From Pseudomonas sp. Irchel 3A7 (lineage in GTDB: Bacteria > Pseudomonadota > Gammaproteobacteria > Pseudomonadales > Pseudomonadaceae): 64,000 bases of DNA. The position numbers were made by a program, and so were the translations under genes. The first letter of the stretch is position 1; each line of letters begins with the position of its first letter. Positions 35,716-43,917 of this stretch are shown piece after piece. Location: assembly GCF_900187565.1 (NCBI RefSeq), contig NZ_FYED01000007.1:186001-250000 (forward strand), given 5' to 3'. Under the pieces are notes generated by a model. It was not told where the DNA came from. It saw only the letters and a program-made list of their open reading frames with translations, and did no database searches.

Positions 35716-37371
35716 ATGGCGGCATCCGATATTTTGTTGGCAGTAGAAAACCTGAAGATTCGGGTCGGTCCGGAAGGCGCGTTGGCGGTCGACGACCTGA
35801 GCTTCACCATCGCCCCCGGTGAAATCGTTGCACTGGTCGGCGAGTCCGGCAGTGGCAAGACCATGGCGGCACGCGCGGCCATCGGTCTGCTGCCGCCGCC
35901 GCTGGAGCAGTGTGGTGGCGCGGTGCGTTTTCAGGGACGCGATCTCAATGCGTTGACACCCGAAGCGCTGCGGCAGATCCGTGGGGCTAAAATCGGCATG
36001 GTGTTCCAGGAACCGATGGTTTCCCTGAACCCGTCGCTGACCATCGGCCAGCAGATGGCCGAAGGCTTGCGCCTGCATACCGACCTGAGCGAAGAAGAAA
36101 TCCGCCAGCGCTCCCTGAAGATGCTGGGCCACATCGGCATCGCCGATGCCGAGCGTTGTCTCGCCGCTTATCCCCACGAATTCTCCGGCGGCATGCGCCA
36201 GCGCATCATGTTGGCGTCGGTGATGTTGCTGCGACCGGCCTTGTTGATTGCCGACGAGCCGACCACCGCGCTCGATTGCCTGGCGCAATTGGATGTTCTC
36301 AAGTTGATGCTGGACCTGACCCGGGAAGAGGGTACGGCCATCCTGTTCATCAGCCATGACCTGTCGCTGGTGGCGCGTTATGCCCACAAAGTGGTGGTCA
36401 TGCGCGATGGTCGAGCCGTGGAGCAGGGCAGTATCGAACGCATTTTGCTGGCGCCCGAGGCCGAGTACACCCGGCAGTTGCTGGAAGCCTTGCCCCGGCG
36501 CGGCGATCTGGTGCCGTTGCCGCCGAGCGAGCGTCCGCTGCTGGAGGTCGAAGGCGTCTGCATCGAACACCCGGGACCTCGCAGTTTCTGGGGGCGAAGC
36601 CAATACAAACGCGTCGTGCATTCGGCCAGCCTGAGTATCGCGCCGGGAGAAACCCTGGCCCTGGTCGGTGGCAGCGGTTCGGGCAAGACCACCCTCGGCC
36701 GTGCGGTGGTCGGCTTGGTCAATCCATGTGAAGGGGCGATTCGCTTCGAGGGCGTCGACATCCTCAAGGCGGGCAACCGTGAGCATCGTCTGCAGTGCCA
36801 GATGATTTTCCAGGACCCTTTTTCGTCACTCGATCCACGGATGAAAATCGGCGAAATCCTCGCCGAGCCGCTGCGTCACGAGCACAGTCTGAACGCGGAA
36901 CAACGGCGTGAGCGTGTGCGCAAAACCTTGATCGACGTTGGTCTGGCGGATCATTTTGTCGACCGCTTCCCGCATCAACTGTCGGGTGGTCAGCGCCAAC
37001 GTGTCGCCATCGGTCGTGCGCTGGTGCGTCATCCACGCCTGGTGATCGCCGACGAACCGATTTCGGCACTGGACATGACCATCCAGAAACAGATTCTCGA
37101 GTTGTTCGAGCGCTTGCAGGCGCAATACGGCTTTGCCTGTCTGTTCATCTCCCATGACCTGGCGGCCGTGGAGCGTATTGCCCATCGCGTCGCGGTCATG
37201 AGCCAGGGCAAGGTGGTCGAGATGGGCGCGCGCGATGAGATCTTTGATCGTCCGCAACACCCTTACACCCAAAAGCTGTTGGCCGCGGCCAGCCCGCTGG
37301 AAAAACTTGAAGGCGGTGGTTATCGCATACGACCCAGCCCCGTCCCCGCAGTGATTCAAGCCGTGAACTAA
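35716..37371 (+). CDS. ABC transporter ATP-binding protein with two fused cassettes (DppD-DppF type)
   Basis: A 551-residue fusion of two nucleotide-binding domains, as in GsiA and YejF. Cassette 1 has GESGSGKT, signature FSGGMRQRIML and Walker B LLIADEPTTALD. Cassette 2 has GGSGSGKTT, signature LSGGQRQRVAIGRAL and Walker B LVIADEPISALD. Both sites look intact. ATG 35716 lies 2 bases after the DppC-like stop. A long hairpin and the porin gene follow, suggesting one extended transcript. Confidence 0.92.
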   Translation: MAASDILLAVENLKIRVGPEGALAVDDLSFTIAPGEIVALVGESGSGKTMAARAAIGLLPPPLEQCGGAVRFQGRDLNALTPEALRQIRGAKIGMVFQEPMVSLNPSLTIGQQMAEGLRLHTDLSEEEIRQRSLKMLGHIGIADAERCLAAYPHEFSGGMRQRIMLASVMLLRPALLIADEPTTALDCLAQLDVLKLMLDLTREEGTAILFISHDLSLVARYAHKVVVMRDGRAVEQGSIERILLAPEAEYTRQLLEALPRRGDLVPLPPSERPLLEVEGVCIEHPGPRSFWGRSQYKRVVHSASLSIAPGETLALVGGSGSGKTTLGRAVVGLVNPCEGAIRFEGVDILKAGNREHRLQCQMIFQDPFSSLDPRMKIGEILAEPLRHEHSLNAEQRRERVRKTLIDVGLADHFVDRFPHQLSGGQRQRVAIGRALVRHPRLVIADEPISALDMTIQKQILELFERLQAQYGFACLFISHDLAAVERIAHRVAVMSQGKVVEMGARDEIFDRPQHPYTQKLLAAASPLEKLEGGGYRIRPSPVPAVIQAVN

Positions 37372-37391
37372 CCAGACAAAAGCGACACCGA

Positions 37392-37414
37392 CGCGCAAAT
37401 CGATGATTTGCGCG
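37392..37414 (+). other. Intercistronic hairpin between importer ATPase and porin
   Basis: A perfect 10-bp stem CGCGCAAATC / GATTTGCGCG with loop GAT, 20 bases after the ATPase stop and without a T run. It may act as an mRNA stabiliser or partial attenuator. Confidence 0.55.
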
Positions 37415-37485
37415 AACGGCGAAGCCATGCCTGAAAAAAACAAAAAAACATTCCCTCAACCATTGATCTGCCAGGAGCCAACAAC

Positions 37486-38742
37486 ATGAAAAAAAAATCC
37501 CTGACTCAATTAATGACCGGCCTGAGCGTCGTCGGCACGGGCTGCATTCCGGGCATGGCCCAGGCGGAGTTCTTCAAGGACAGCAGTGCAACGCTGGACA
37601 CAAAGAACTATTACTTCAACCGTGATTACCGCGAAGAGTCGACGCAGTCCAAGCGCGAAGAGTGGGCCCAGGGTTTTACCCTGGACGTGAAGTCCGGCTT
37701 CACCGAGGGCGTCGTGGGTTTTGGTGTGGACACCGTTGGCATGCTGGGGATCAAGCTCGACTCCAGCCCCGATCGTTCCGGTACGGGCCTGCTGAACCGC
37801 GGCAGCGACAAGCGCGCCTACGATGAGTATTCCAAGCTGGGTGTGACCGGCAAGGCGCGTCTGGCCAAGAGTGAGCTGCGTGTCGGCTATCTGGTGCCGA
37901 ATTTGCCGACGCTGCAGCCCAACACCAGTCGACTGTTCCCACAGTCGTTCAGTGGCGCTCAACTCATTTCCAGTGACATCAAGGATCTGACGCTGAGCCT
38001 GGGTCAGCTCGATCAGGCCAAGGACCGTGATTCGACCGACTACGAAGACATGCGTCTGACAGCGCAGAACAAAGCCTACAAAAGTACGGCGGCCAGCGAT
38101 CAGTTTCGTTTCGCTGGCGGCGACTACAAGCTCACGCCCAATACTGTTCTGAGCTATCACTACGCGCAGCTGGAAAACCTCTATGGCCAGCAGTATGTCG
38201 GCTTGAAAAACAGCTTCGCCCTCGGTGCAGGCACGCTGAAAACCGACATTCGTTATTTCGATGCCGATAAGGACGGGTCCGGGCTGGCCGGCAAGGTCGA
38301 CAACCGTGCCCTGAGTACGCGACTGACCTGGAACTGGAATGGACACAGCATCGGCGGCGGCTATCAGAAGCAAATGGGCAGCACGCCGTTTACCTATGTC
38401 GATGGCTCGGTCACGTACCTCTTCACCGAATACCAGTTGGGTAACTTTTCGCAAACCAATGAGCGCGCCTGGCATGCGCGCTATGACTACGACTTCGCTG
38501 CGCTGGGTGTGCCGGGACTGACCTTCTCCACGCGCTACGCCAAAGGCGACCAGGCCGAAATCATCGGCTTCGACGGCGAAGGCCGCGAGTGGGAACGCGA
38601 TTTCGATATCACTTACGCGCTTCAGAGCGGGCCCTTGAAAGGTGTCTCGGTGCGCTGGCGCAACGCGCAAAACAAAGGCAATTACTACAACGACACCAAC
38701 GAAAACCGCCTCATCATCGGTTACACCCTGGCGCTCTGGTAG
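37486..38742 (+). CDS. OprD-family outer-membrane porin
   Basis: A 418-residue substrate-specific porin. The signal peptide runs to PGMAQA; mature start EFFKDSSATLDTKNYYFNRDYR is a hallmark of the Pseudomonas OprD family, and the last strand ends NRLIIGYTLALW with a terminal aromatic residue as outer-membrane proteins require. AGGAG lies 11 bases before the ATG. In this cluster it would bring the importer's substrate across the outer membrane; OprD paralogues carry basic amino acids, peptides or carboxylates. Confidence 0.92.
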   Translation: MKKKSLTQLMTGLSVVGTGCIPGMAQAEFFKDSSATLDTKNYYFNRDYREESTQSKREEWAQGFTLDVKSGFTEGVVGFGVDTVGMLGIKLDSSPDRSGTGLLNRGSDKRAYDEYSKLGVTGKARLAKSELRVGYLVPNLPTLQPNTSRLFPQSFSGAQLISSDIKDLTLSLGQLDQAKDRDSTDYEDMRLTAQNKAYKSTAASDQFRFAGGDYKLTPNTVLSYHYAQLENLYGQQYVGLKNSFALGAGTLKTDIRYFDADKDGSGLAGKVDNRALSTRLTWNWNGHSIGGGYQKQMGSTPFTYVDGSVTYLFTEYQLGNFSQTNERAWHARYDYDFAALGVPGLTFSTRYAKGDQAEIIGFDGEGREWERDFDITYALQSGPLKGVSVRWRNAQNKGNYYNDTNENRLIIGYTLALW

Positions 38743-38756
38743 TCGTTGCGGGGGAC

Positions 38757-38789
38757 GCCGTCAGCAGGGTTTCAAACCCGGCTGACGGC
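38757..38789 (+). terminator. Hairpin terminator-like structure after the porin gene
   Basis: GCCGTCAGC / GCTGACGGC enclosing a second stem GGGTTT / AAACCC, 15 bases after the porin stop. A strong nested stem, but the T-rich run after it is weak (TGATGAACGAATTTTC). Confidence 0.55.
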
Positions 38790-38841
38790 AGTGATGAACG
38801 AATTTTCTTCGCCTGATCGATTTACCCGATCGGGATAGCCG

Positions 38842-38862
38842 GGACCGCCCTTATGGCGGTCC
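38842..38862. terminator. Second hairpin before the AstE-like gene
   Basis: GGACCGCC / GGCGGTCC with loop CTTAT, followed by CT-rich sequence. Possible terminator or leader attenuator between the porin gene and the deacylase gene. Confidence 0.45.
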
Positions 38863-38923
38863 AGAGCCTCTCTTTATGATTCACCCAGTGGCCGTCCTAC
38901 TTTGAATTCGAGAGTTTTACCCT

Positions 38924-40042
38924 ATGGAACATCGCGAACACGTATTGCTTCAGGCGACACATGGCAGCCGCAGGCACATCGACAGCGAGCATTACGGACC
39001 GACCGGACAGGGCCGCAAGATCTACATCCAGGCGGCTCTGCACGCGGATGAAATTCCCGCCATGCTGGTGGCGACGATGCTGCGTCGACACCTGGTCGCC
39101 CTGGAAAAGGCCAACCGCCTGAAGGACGAAATCGTTCTGGTGGCCGTGGCCAATCCGGCGGGCTTGAGCCAGTACGTCATGGGCGCCTTGAGCGGACGTT
39201 TCGAGTTGGGCAGTGGTCGTAACTACAACCGCAGTTTCCCGGTTTACCACCAAGAGATTGCACAAAAAATCGAGGGTGGACTCAGTCAGGACATCCAGAG
39301 CAATCGCGCGCTGATCCGTTCGGCGTGGAGCGAGTGCCTCACGGCCTGGGACCCTGTGGATGAATACGCGTCATTGCAACGCACCTTGATGTTGCTGGCC
39401 CACGACGCAGACGTGGTACTCGATCTGCATTGTTCCCGCGAAGCGGCCATGCATCTGTACACCGGCGAAGAGATCTGGAGCGAAGTCGAGCCGCTCTCGC
39501 GATACCTGGGCGCACAGGTGTCGTTGCTGGCCAATGACTCGCAAGGTTACTCCTTCGATGAAGCGCTGTGCCTGCTGTGGACAAACCTGCAAGCCCGGTT
39601 CGGTGAAGCGTTCCCGATACCCAACGGTACGGTTGCGGTGACGATCGAGCACCGTGGGCAGCGCGACGTGTCCTATGAAGTGGCCGAACAGGACGCCGCC
39701 GCGATTATCGAGTACTTGATCCATCGCGGTGCCATCGAGGGCATTCCATCGCCGCAGCCACCGTTACTCAATCCGGCCACACCGCTGTCCGGCAGTGAGC
39801 AGTTCTATGCCCGCTCCGCCGGCATTCTCGTACATCGCGTCCCGGTCGGCAGCCATGTCGAGGCAGGCCAGGCGCTGTTCGACATTGTCGACCCCACGAC
39901 GGGCGAAACCACCACGCTCAGCAGCCACAACAGCGGTGTGCTCTACATGCGCCGTGAAATCCGCTACGTCAGACCCGGTGATCCGCTGGGACGGGTTTCC
40001 GGCCCGGTGCCGATCCGCACCGGCAAGCTTCTGGGTGCCTGA
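38924..40042 (+). CDS. Succinylglutamate desuccinylase / aspartoacylase family protein (M14-like deacylase)
   Basis: A 372-residue zinc hydrolase of the AstE/ASPA family. Zinc ligands are visible: H40 and E43 in the HADEIPAML motif and H169 in VVLDLHCSREA. NPAGL and GRNYNRSF are family blocks. The C-terminal 90 residues (AGILVHRVPVGSHVEAGQALFDIVDPTTGE) look like a lipoyl/biotinyl-type beta-barrel, as in other members of this subgroup. It lies 33 bases before an ornithine aminotransferase gene, which suggests that it releases ornithine from an N-acyl conjugate. Exact substrate unknown. Confidence 0.82.
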   Translation: MEHREHVLLQATHGSRRHIDSEHYGPTGQGRKIYIQAALHADEIPAMLVATMLRRHLVALEKANRLKDEIVLVAVANPAGLSQYVMGALSGRFELGSGRNYNRSFPVYHQEIAQKIEGGLSQDIQSNRALIRSAWSECLTAWDPVDEYASLQRTLMLLAHDADVVLDLHCSREAAMHLYTGEEIWSEVEPLSRYLGAQVSLLANDSQGYSFDEALCLLWTNLQARFGEAFPIPNGTVAVTIEHRGQRDVSYEVAEQDAAAIIEYLIHRGAIEGIPSPQPPLLNPATPLSGSEQFYARSAGILVHRVPVGSHVEAGQALFDIVDPTTGETTTLSSHNSGVLYMRREIRYVRPGDPLGRVSGPVPIRTGKLLGA

Positions 40043-40078
40043 GGGCACTGCCTCCGAATTCAATGTTTCAGGAAGTTG

Positions 40079-41278
40079 ATGATGAACTCTGTAGATACGA
40101 TCGAGCTGGAAAACCGCTTCTGCGCTCATAACTATTCACCACTGCCTGTGGTGCTGGTCAAAGGGGAAGGGGTGTGGGCAACCGATGAAGCGGGTAAGCG
40201 CTACCTGGACATGATGTCGGCGTATTCCGCGGTCAGCCACGGCCATGTTCATCCACGGATTCGCCAGGCGGCGGTGGCTCAGATCGACAAGATCAGTGTG
40301 GTGTCCCGGGCTTTCTACAGCCAGCCGCTGGGTGCCTTTCTGGAAGCACTTTGCCGGGTCACCGGGTTTGCTGGCGCATTGCCGATGAACAGTGGTGCCG
40401 AGGCCGTCGAGACGGCGATCAAGGCCGCACGGCGTTGGGGTTATCGGGTGAAGGGGATTGAGGCGAACCGCGCTGAAATCGTCGTCGCGGACAACAATTT
40501 CCACGGGCGTACGTCCACCATTGTCGGCTTCTCTTCCGAACCTTCCTACAAGGCTGACTTTGGTCCGTTTTGCGACGGCTTCAAACAGGCACGTTTTGGC
40601 GACATCGCCAGTTTTCGCGAGGCCATCAACGAGCACACCTGTGCGGTGCTGATCGAGCCGATTCAGGGCGAGGCGGGTATCCGTGTTCCTCCGGCAGGCT
40701 TCCTGCGCGAATTGCGCAAGCTGTGTGACGAGACCAATACCTTGCTGATCCTCGACGAGATTCAATCCGGGCTTGGACGCACCGGGAAATGGTTCGCCTT
40801 CGAACACGAAGAGATTCGTCCTGACGCCTTGATTCTCGGTAAGGCTTTGGGTGGCGGGATCATGCCGGTGTCGGCATTTGTAGCCGGGCGGGAGATCCTC
40901 GATCAGTTTGATCCCGGCAGCCACGGTTCGACGTTCGGTGGCAATCCGCTGGCTGCGGCCATTGGTCTTGAAGCCCTGAAGGTTTTGGATGAAGAGGGGC
41001 TGATTGAAAACAGTGCGCGCCTGGGCGAGCACTTGAAGGCCCGACTGCAAGGCTTCAATGATCCTGCGATTAGAGAAGTGCGTGGTCGCGGATTGTGGGT
41101 GGGGATCGAGTTGGATCGCCCGGCGAAACCTTACTGTGAGGCACTGTTGGAGGAAGGGGTGATGACCCGTGAAACCCACGAAAATGTCCTGCGTGTGGCG
41201 CCTCCACTTTCAATCACGCTCGACGAGCTTGGATGGGGCCTGACCCGCATCGAGCGCGTCTTCAATCAGCTGCGTTGA
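40079..41278 (+). CDS. rocD: Ornithine aminotransferase (class III, PLP-dependent)
   Basis: A 399-residue enzyme converting ornithine and 2-oxoglutarate to glutamate-5-semialdehyde and glutamate. It reads closely like Bacillus RocD: NYSPLPVVLVKGEGVWATDEAGKRYLDMMSAYSAVSHGH, SRAFYS, PMNSGAEAVETAIKAARRWGY, GNFHGRT-like NNFHGRT, and PGSHGSTFGGNPLA. The PLP lysine is K255 in LILGKALGGG; LDEIQSGLGRTG holds the conserved Asp. ATG 40079 or 40082 is the start (GGAAG upstream). The product cyclises to pyrroline-5-carboxylate, the substrate of ProC encoded next. Confidence 0.9.
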   Translation: MMNSVDTIELENRFCAHNYSPLPVVLVKGEGVWATDEAGKRYLDMMSAYSAVSHGHVHPRIRQAAVAQIDKISVVSRAFYSQPLGAFLEALCRVTGFAGALPMNSGAEAVETAIKAARRWGYRVKGIEANRAEIVVADNNFHGRTSTIVGFSSEPSYKADFGPFCDGFKQARFGDIASFREAINEHTCAVLIEPIQGEAGIRVPPAGFLRELRKLCDETNTLLILDEIQSGLGRTGKWFAFEHEEIRPDALILGKALGGGIMPVSAFVAGREILDQFDPGSHGSTFGGNPLAAAIGLEALKVLDEEGLIENSARLGEHLKARLQGFNDPAIREVRGRGLWVGIELDRPAKPYCEALLEEGVMTRETHENVLRVAPPLSITLDELGWGLTRIERVFNQLR

Positions 41279-41288
41279 TGGAAGGCTC

Positions 41289-42107
41289 ATGAGCAATACT
41301 CGAATTGCCTTCGTCGGTGCGGGCAACATGGCTGGCAGCCTGATCGGCGGATTACGCGCCAAGGGGTTGGATGCTTTATTGATTCGCGCAAGTTGCCCTC
41401 GCGCGGAACAACGTGCGCGGATCCATGCCGAACACGGCATTCAAACCTTCGCCGATAACCATCTCGTCGTCGAAGGCGCCGATGTGGTGGTGCTGGCGGT
41501 CAAGCCGCAAGCCGTGAAATCGGTCTGTGAAGCATTGCGCCCGCACCTGCTGCCTCGGCAATTGGTGGTGTCGATCGCTGCCGGCATCACGAGCATCAGC
41601 CTGGCGAAGTGGCTGGGTGAGGTGGCCATCGTGCGCTGCATGCCGAATACCCCGGCAATGGTGCGCCAGGGTGTCAGCGGGCTGTATGCCAATGCCCGTG
41701 TCAGTGCCGAACAGCGGACGTGGGCCGAGGGATTGTTATCGGCTGTCGGCCTGGCACTGTGGCTGGATCAGGAACAGCAGCTCGATGCGGTGACGGCGGT
41801 GTCCGGGAGCGGGCCGGCGTATTTTTTCCTGTTGATCGAAACCATGACCGCTGCCGGCGAGAAACTCGGATTGCCACGGGAAACTGCCGTGCAGCTGACC
41901 CTGCAGACCGCGCTCGGGGCGGCTCGCATGGCGCTGGGCAGTGAGGTCGAGGCCGGCGAGCTGCGCCGTCGGGTGACCTCGCCCGGAGGGACGACCGAGG
42001 CTGCGATCAAGGTGTTTCAAGTCGGTGGCTTCGAATCACTGGTGGAGAAGGCGCTGACGGCGAGTGCGCATCGCTCGGCCGAACTCGCTCATCCGTTGGA
42101 GGTTTGA
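41289..42107 (+). CDS. proC: Pyrroline-5-carboxylate reductase
   Basis: A 272-residue NAD(P)H enzyme reducing P5C to proline. The nucleotide-binding motif is IAFVGAGNMAGSLIGGL. Signature blocks VRCMPNTPAMVRQGVSGLYAN, AVSGSGPAYFFLLIETM and RRRVTSPGGTTEAAIKVF are all present. It lies 10 bases after rocD, forming a deacylase-RocD-ProC unit. It is probably a second, cluster-specific copy, since pseudomonads usually have a proC in the yggS/pilT region; that cannot be tested here. Confidence 0.93.
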   Translation: MSNTRIAFVGAGNMAGSLIGGLRAKGLDALLIRASCPRAEQRARIHAEHGIQTFADNHLVVEGADVVVLAVKPQAVKSVCEALRPHLLPRQLVVSIAAGITSISLAKWLGEVAIVRCMPNTPAMVRQGVSGLYANARVSAEQRTWAEGLLSAVGLALWLDQEQQLDAVTAVSGSGPAYFFLLIETMTAAGEKLGLPRETAVQLTLQTALGAARMALGSEVEAGELRRRVTSPGGTTEAAIKVFQVGGFESLVEKALTASAHRSAELAHPLEV

Positions 42108-42149
42108 AAAATGCCAGGTTGTCAAAAATCCCGGTTTTGAATCACCATG

Positions 42150-42179
42150 AAAATCGCAGCCTCCGGTTGCGATTTTTTT
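42150..42179 (+). terminator. Rho-independent terminator after proC
   Basis: AAAATCGCA / TGCGATTTT hairpin followed by T run (TTTTTTT), 42 bases after the proC stop and just before the next LysR gene. Confidence 0.75.
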
Positions 42180-42200
42180 ATCTCAATCGAGGACATGCCC

Positions 42201-43103
42201 ATGGACCGCTTCCAGGAAATGCAGGTCTTCACTGCCGTTGCCCAGGAGCAAGGGTTTTCGGTAGCGGCGCGGCGTTTGGGCATGTCGGCGGCCAGCGTCA
42301 CCCGGGCGGTGGCGGCGCTGGAGAAGCGCATCGGCACGCAGTTGCTCACGCGTACGACGCGCAGCGTGCATTTGAGCGAGGCGGGTCAGCGGTATCTGGA
42401 GGACTGTCGCAGAATTCTCGCCGAAGTGCAGGAAGCCGAGGATTCGGCAGCAGGAAGTCATGCCCAACCACGTGGGCAATTGACGATAACTGCGCCGGTT
42501 TTGTTTGGGGAGCTGTTCGTCACACCACTGATGGTGAGTTTTCTGACGCAATTCCCAGAGGTGTCGATTAATGCGCTGCTGGTTGATCGTGTGGTCAGTG
42601 TGGTCGAGGAGGGGATCGATGTTGCGGTACGCATTGGAGAGCTGCCCGACAGCAATCAGCATGCGATTCGGGTAGGGGAGGTTCGACGGGTAATCGTCGC
42701 CTCGCCGCAGTTTCTGACCAGCCATGGGCGACCAATGCACCCGCAGGAACTAGCGCATACGCCAATCATTGCGACATCCGCCATTGGTCAATCAAGAAAC
42801 TGGCCATTTCTTGAGCAAGGCGAGCCGCTGAGCATTCGGGCCGAACCGCGTCTGGTGGTGACGGCGAATCAGGCCGCCATTACTGCGGCGGCCTTGGGAC
42901 TTGGGTGTACTCGGATTCTGTCATATCAGGTGGCAAGCAAGATTGCAGCCGGGGAGTTGGAAATTATTCTGGCGGATTTTGAAATGCCGCCACTGCCTAT
43001 CCATGTGGTCTATCAAGGCGGTCGCAAGGCGCCGGCCCGGGTGCGCAGTTTTGTCGACTTCGTGGTGGATGGCCTCAGAACGCATCCTGCATTGCATGGA
43101 TAA
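42201..43103 (+). CDS. LysR-family transcriptional regulator
   Basis: A 300-residue LysR regulator of the small CrgA/DhfR-like type. HTH: MDRFQEMQVFTAVAQEQGFSVAARRLGMSAASVTRAVAALEKRIGTQLLTRTTRSVHLSEAG. The frame is open upstream to 42147, but ATG 42201 has GAGGA 7 bases before it and gives the normal N-terminus. The GST and oxidoreductase genes follow on the same strand, so it may respond to electrophile or redox stress; this is inferred from neighbours only. Confidence 0.83.
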   Translation: MDRFQEMQVFTAVAQEQGFSVAARRLGMSAASVTRAVAALEKRIGTQLLTRTTRSVHLSEAGQRYLEDCRRILAEVQEAEDSAAGSHAQPRGQLTITAPVLFGELFVTPLMVSFLTQFPEVSINALLVDRVVSVVEEGIDVAVRIGELPDSNQHAIRVGEVRRVIVASPQFLTSHGRPMHPQELAHTPIIATSAIGQSRNWPFLEQGEPLSIRAEPRLVVTANQAAITAAALGLGCTRILSYQVASKIAAGELEIILADFEMPPLPIHVVYQGGRKAPARVRSFVDFVVDGLRTHPALHG

Positions 43104-43227
43104 TTTCACTAGCTGAAATAATGGATTGCGTTTACTGATTATTCTGTTGTTTTGATGACTGGTAGAAGATGGCTGCCATCGGTGCTGCTCGTTCCCGAAC
43201 AGCGCCACTCACCCCACGGAGTCGACC

Positions 43228-43854
43228 ATGCAAGCCATCAAACTCTACAACTTCCCACGTTCCGGCCACGCTCACCGTGTGGAATTGATGCTCTCGCTGC
43301 TGCAACTGCCGACCGAGCTGATCCTGGTGGACCTGGCCAAGGGCGAACACAAAAAACCGGAGTTCCTGGCACTCAATTCGTTTGGTCAGGTGCCGGTGCT
43401 GGATGACCAGGGTGTGGTGCTGGCCGATTCCAACGCGATCCTGGTTTATCTGGCGCAAAAGTATGGCAACGGTCGCTGGCTGCCCACCGATCCGGTCGGC
43501 GCGGCAAAAGTGCAGCGCTGGCTATCCGCCGCTGCGGGTCCCATCGCATTCGGCCCGGCCCGGGCGAGGCTGATCACGGTGTTCGGTGCGCCTTACAGAG
43601 CTGATGAAGTGATCCCCTACGCCCACACCGTGCTCAAGGTCATCGATCACGAACTGGCGAACACGGCTTATCTGGCCGGCAATGAGCCGACGATTGCCGA
43701 CGTGGCTGCCTACAGTTACATCGCCCACGCGCCGGAAGGCAATGTGTCGCTGGACGACTACGCCAACATTCGCACCTGGCTGGCCCGGGTCGAAGCCTTG
43801 CCCGGTTTTGTCGGCATGCCGCGCACCGTCGCTGGCCTGCAAAAAACTGCCTGA
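43228..43854 (+). CDS. Glutathione S-transferase family protein
   Basis: A 208-residue two-domain GST. The thioredoxin-fold N-terminus ([22 protein letters not shown]) carries [29 protein letters not shown], the usual glutathione-binding SNAI block; the helical C-terminal domain includes [24 protein letters not shown]. The likely catalytic Ser is in the PRSGHAH loop. A terminator follows at 43862. The substrate is not predictable. Confidence 0.88.
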   Translation: MQAIKLYNFPRSGHAHRVELMLSLLQLPTELILVDLAKGEHKKPEFLALNSFGQVPVLDDQGVVLADSNAILVYLAQKYGNGRWLPTDPVGAAKVQRWLSAAAGPIAFGPARARLITVFGAPYRADEVIPYAHTVLKVIDHELANTAYLAGNEPTIADVAAYSYIAHAPEGNVSLDDYANIRTWLARVEALPGFVGMPRTVAGLQKTA

Positions 43855-43861
43855 TGCTGGT

Positions 43862-43883
43862 GGCCCGGCTTTTCCGGGCCTTT
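43862..43883 (+). terminator. Rho-independent terminator after the GST gene
   Basis: GGCCCGG / CCGGGCC around a CTTTT loop, followed by TTT. It lies 8 bases after the GST stop. Confidence 0.6.
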
Positions 43884-43917
43884 CACGCTGCGCCTTGGGT
43901 GCAGGGGAGAATCCGTA

